Below are positions 61,236 to 64,000 of a stretch of DNA of 64,000 bases, piece by piece. The stretch spans positions 1-64,000 of the forward strand of contig WHVD01000140.1 of the NCBI GenBank assembly GCA_015178975.1, written 5' to 3'. Every line of letters starts with the position of its first letter. Position 1 is the first letter of the stretch. Source of the stretch: Hysterangium stoloniferum (Eukaryota > Basidiomycota > Agaricomycetes > Hysterangiales > Hysterangiaceae). The position numbers were made by a program, and so were the translations under genes. Below the pieces are notes generated by a model. That model did not search any database, had not been told where the DNA came from, and saw only the letters and a program-made list of their open reading frames with translations.

Positions 61236-62234
61236 ATGTCCCTTTTGGCTTGGGCCTTCACGTGGTGTCATTCTTTAGATTTGAAGACTTCAAATGCGAT
61301 TATGTCATCACTTTACAACGCTTTAATCAACTTACCGCTGCACACCAACTTTGATGAGGTTGCATCAACATTTGTCATACAAATCGCCCAAAATGTACCG
61401 TCCTTTGATAGTGGGGATGGTGCCCTCATTATGGGGCTTGCGTCTATCGTGGAAAGAATCTGCCACGTGCGTCAATTATCTGTAGAGGAGCTCACTGCGA
61501 TCAGAGGTTTAATTGAATTCCTGTTACAACCGTGCGTCGCTACATGACATCATTTTATCCCGACCACCAAAACCATAACAGACAACATCGCCCGCGACTA
61601 GATTCCTTTTATAGAGACCTTATACCGCTTCTCGTGTGTTGCATCTACCAAGATGCATGGTTTCGAGATATTGCTGGAGATGTATTGAAGGTTGCAGTGG
61701 ACGACATAAACGTGAAAATGGCGTCATTTATATTTCATATTGATTTTGGGACATCAATAGAGCTGTCTTTGAGTATTCACTCCTTGTACACCTTCTTCGA
61801 CGACAACACGCTTCTCACCGATCACATCGACCAGCTGAATGTGGTTTCCTCGCTCGTTAAGCCCATCGTACGGTACGTTCACGATACTTTATTTTCCAGC
61901 ACCGTCTTACATCCGCTAATGAAATTGTCCTACCAGTCTGATTCTGATGGAAGCGAGTCCATATGACAGGCTCTTGGACTCTGCCGGGTTAATAATGACG
62001 GTTACTCTGAGGCTGATAATTAGATCTTCCGAGCGTGAATCCGCGTGTACGACAGTGCGCAGCCTGGATACTATCCCCATTCTCGTTTCTCTCCTTCCAC
62101 ATTGTGACACAATGCGCAGCTCGACCAATTCCCAATTCAGCCTTTCCGCGCTTGAACGTTTGGATCTCACCGCGCGTGATTTCCTTTCGATCGTCGCCAC
62201 ACCTTCCACCCGTGTGGCGGTAGGGCCTAGTTAG
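61236..62234 (+). CDS. Hypothetical all-helical protein, three exons
   Basis: Exons 61,236-61,531, 61,615-61,872 and 61,937-62,234 close exactly in phase and give 283 residues. The sequence is helical throughout, with repeated leucine-rich amphipathic segments (SSLYNALINLPLHTNFDEVA, LIPLLVCCIYQDAWFRDIAG, SSLVKPIVR, TLRLIIRSSERE, SLDTIPILVSLL). That is suggestive of a HEAT/armadillo-like fold, but I see no signature repeat. Function unknown. The start could lie upstream if it is joined to the preceding gene. Confidence 0.6.
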
Positions 62235-62605
62235 AACTCCGTATCATTGTTGGAGGGAATATGATTACCCTGACGTAGGTCTTACACCATCAATTGGACA
62301 TAACTCCTACGAGGCGTAGATACAAAATGTAACACATTCATTTTATTGGATATAGCTTTGGAAAATTGAAATCCACTTGATTTTTTTGATGAGACAATGT
62401 CCTTGAAAACTAATCTGAACGACATATTGTCAATCGACAAGAGACAACATAGAATCAGCTAAGAAAGGGTTAGACCTAAAACAGTCCTGTAGCTTAGTAG
62501 TTGACTGAGATTTGAGTTCTTTTTTCAAATGTGAGTTTGACTTGGGGATATGTTATTGGAATTCTTTCTTTTTTTGTGTCAACCTTGTTTTGACGATTGA
62601 GTAGC
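62235..62605. other. Intergenic, AT-rich
   Basis: 3' flank of the helical-protein gene. Nothing recognisable. Confidence 0.4.
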
Positions 62606-62858
62606 AGCCGTCTCGACGGCTCAGATCAGCTTGTTTCTGCTATTTACCATTTCGCGAGTACGGCATACTGTCAGCCGAGCACGACGACCAAATGGTCTTG
62701 GGGAGTATAATACGTATTGCACACCGGGATATCATCAGCAAATTGTGATGCCCATCTGACCTCAATACCCGTGGCTTCAGGAGATGGCAACAAAACACAA
62801 TTTTGTGACTACACACAAGTACTAGATTGCATAAGACTCTACCGACGAACACTCACTT
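62606..62858 (+). pseudogene. Lipase gene fragment (duplicate of exons 1-2)
   Basis: Matches the lipase gene at about 58,650-58,385 in inverted orientation: CAGCCGTCTCGACGGCTCAG, ACTGTCAGCCGAGCACGAC, GGTATAATA-like intron 1 start, and GTGGCTTCAGGAGATGGCA of exon 2. It continues into intron 2 (CTACCGACGAA). Both exon and intron sequence are copied, so it is a DNA-level duplication, not a retrocopy. It is shortened and diverged and cannot encode a lipase. It lies about 4 kb from the source gene. Confidence 0.85.
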
Positions 62859-63125
62859 AAATTTTCTGTTTTACCTGATATACAGGATGGCTGATCACTG
62901 ATGCTGCCGCTCTCCAAAGTCTCATTTCAAGGCATTTTCATTACAGGTTGAAGTCCCAAACGGATACGGAGAACGTACTCAAAATCACCGAAACAAACAA
63001 ATAGACAAGTGGATGTCACAAGCACATTCTATTTCCCCTGGGCACGCCCATTAATAATAGATGCACTACATCAACCAGATCGTCAACTTCGGCCGCATAT
63101 GACTCATTTCAGCTATAATTCATGC
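62859..63125. other. Short unassigned stretch
   Basis: Between the lipase fragment and the partial gene at the window end. It may contain its 3' exons or UTR. Confidence 0.35.
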
Positions 63126-64000
63126 CTACTCACCTCTCGGACAAGAAACGTCCAATATCACTCTCAAGCGTAGGTCGCAGACTGGCCATTTTCTCGTTCT
63201 TGCGCCGTAAGAGTATAAGAGAACGACTGTCTGACCGTAGTAATAAACGCTGGTGAATACCTTATCTCTCATTGATACTGAAATGATGAGACGGACCTGA
63301 TTCAAGATGGACATTGGAAGCTGGAGGCTCGTCTATTACAACACTTGGTCTTTGTGATAGGATGTTTTGCATCGTGGCAGCTTTTGATAATTGAATTAGA
63401 AGGGGACGGTGCCGGCTACAGAATGAACACTCACTTTGCATAACCATCTTTTTGACGACTTTTAACACGCCTAGAGTACTTGTACCCTGTGGTATCCCCA
63501 ATGTGGCACATATCTCAGTCATCGCCGTTCGCTCCAATTGCACTTTATTACTACCATCCACTTGAAACTGAGTGATCGCCCTTCGTAAGGTATCAACATA
63601 GCCCGAGAGGGCAGACTCTTTCTCTCGACAAAACTTCCCGACTTCGACTTCCAAGCCCGCACTGGCAATGTTTGCTTGCGAGGGATATTGGCTCTTTGGG
63701 ACTTCTTCATTTCCTGGCATGTCCTCAGGCAACTTCTCTGTTCCTTGCCATGTGCACTGCATCTACCGCCATAACGTAAAATGAACTGATGATCGGATGC
63801 ACTGTTATTGTACCAACCTCGCAAGACGCCTGTCCAATGAGGTGTCGATAGAGAGATAATAATCCATGGACATGTTGTGCTTCATTTACCTAAAGCACAA
63901 ATACAAGGGAAATATTAGGTCCACAATTTACGTTGGTGGACTAAATACCTGGCAAAAAAAATACGCACCAAGTCATGCTGTAACCGATCCAAGTCCAATT
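63126..64000 (-). CDS. Hypothetical protein, partial (5' end beyond window)
   Basis: Minus-strand exons 64,000-63,969, 63,889-63,818 and 63,762-about 63,300 join in phase: LDLDRLQHDL, then VNEAQHVHGLLSLYRHLIGQ, then MQCTWQGTEKLPEDM onward. The main exon is helical (SGYVDTLRRAITQFQVDG, LERTAMTEICATLG) with a possible coiled coil, then a tail ending near 63,300. A further short exon is likely at about 63,200-63,140 (MASLRPTLESDIGRFLSE), but its junction was not resolved. The upstream part is cut by the window edge. No family recognised. Confidence 0.5.

Overview
The window looks like nuclear DNA of a basidiomycete fungus, probably an agaricomycete. Genes are split by many 45-70 base GT-AG introns. 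Several proteins belong to families expanded in mushroom-forming fungi: a NACHT-ankyrin immune-type receptor, a DUF6534-type membrane protein, a degenerate protein kinase, a class 3 lipase and a secreted NucA/NucB-type nuclease. No species can be named. Exon models were built by hand from splice signals and reading phase; where phases close exactly I say so.

Layout. 1-6,650: nested, decayed LTR-element debris, mostly poor in CpG. 7,692-12,292: a DUF6534-type membrane protein gene whose third intron holds a young 2.44-kb non-autonomous LTR element (8,041-10,480). 13,000-15,930: more LTR debris, one LTR split by a ~0.9-kb palindromic foldback element. 17,935-20,418: a 5'-truncated MFS transporter. 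21,118-23,028: an Obg-type GTPase. 23,361-25,200: unassigned coding fragments (-). 27,401-28,709: a kinase-like gene (-). 30,380-31,800: a Ty1/copia fossil. 33,512-34,164: ribosomal protein eL27, complete. 34,890-35,250: serine carboxypeptidase remnant. 36,971-38,108: Tyr/Ser protein phosphatase. 41,221-43,208: Cys-rich NucA/NucB nuclease. 43,490-45,720: hAT and LTR debris. 46,275-50,195: hydrolase-NACHT-ankyrin receptor (-). 52,130-56,077: a duplicated and partly inverted locus for a repeat-tailed membrane protein family. 57,434-58,752: class 3 lipase (-). 59,625-60,175: 122-base minisatellite carrying a MITE. 60,367-62,234: two unknown genes. 62,606-62,858: lipase gene fragment. 63,126-64,000: 3' part of an unknown gene.

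Housekeeping genes (eL27, Obg GTPase) sit among fast-evolving accessory genes (receptor, secreted nuclease and lipase, duplicated membrane protein) and transposon blocks. CpG content changes abruptly: LTR debris and the ankyrin array are almost free of CpG, while neighbouring genes are CpG-rich. This fits block-wise cytosine methylation followed by C-to-T decay, including inside a coding repeat array.

The strongest candidates for something new are the ankyrin receptor with homogenised, CpG-purged repeats, the Cys-rich GPI-type NucA/NucB nuclease, the duplicated repeat-tailed membrane protein locus, and the short LTR element living in an intron.
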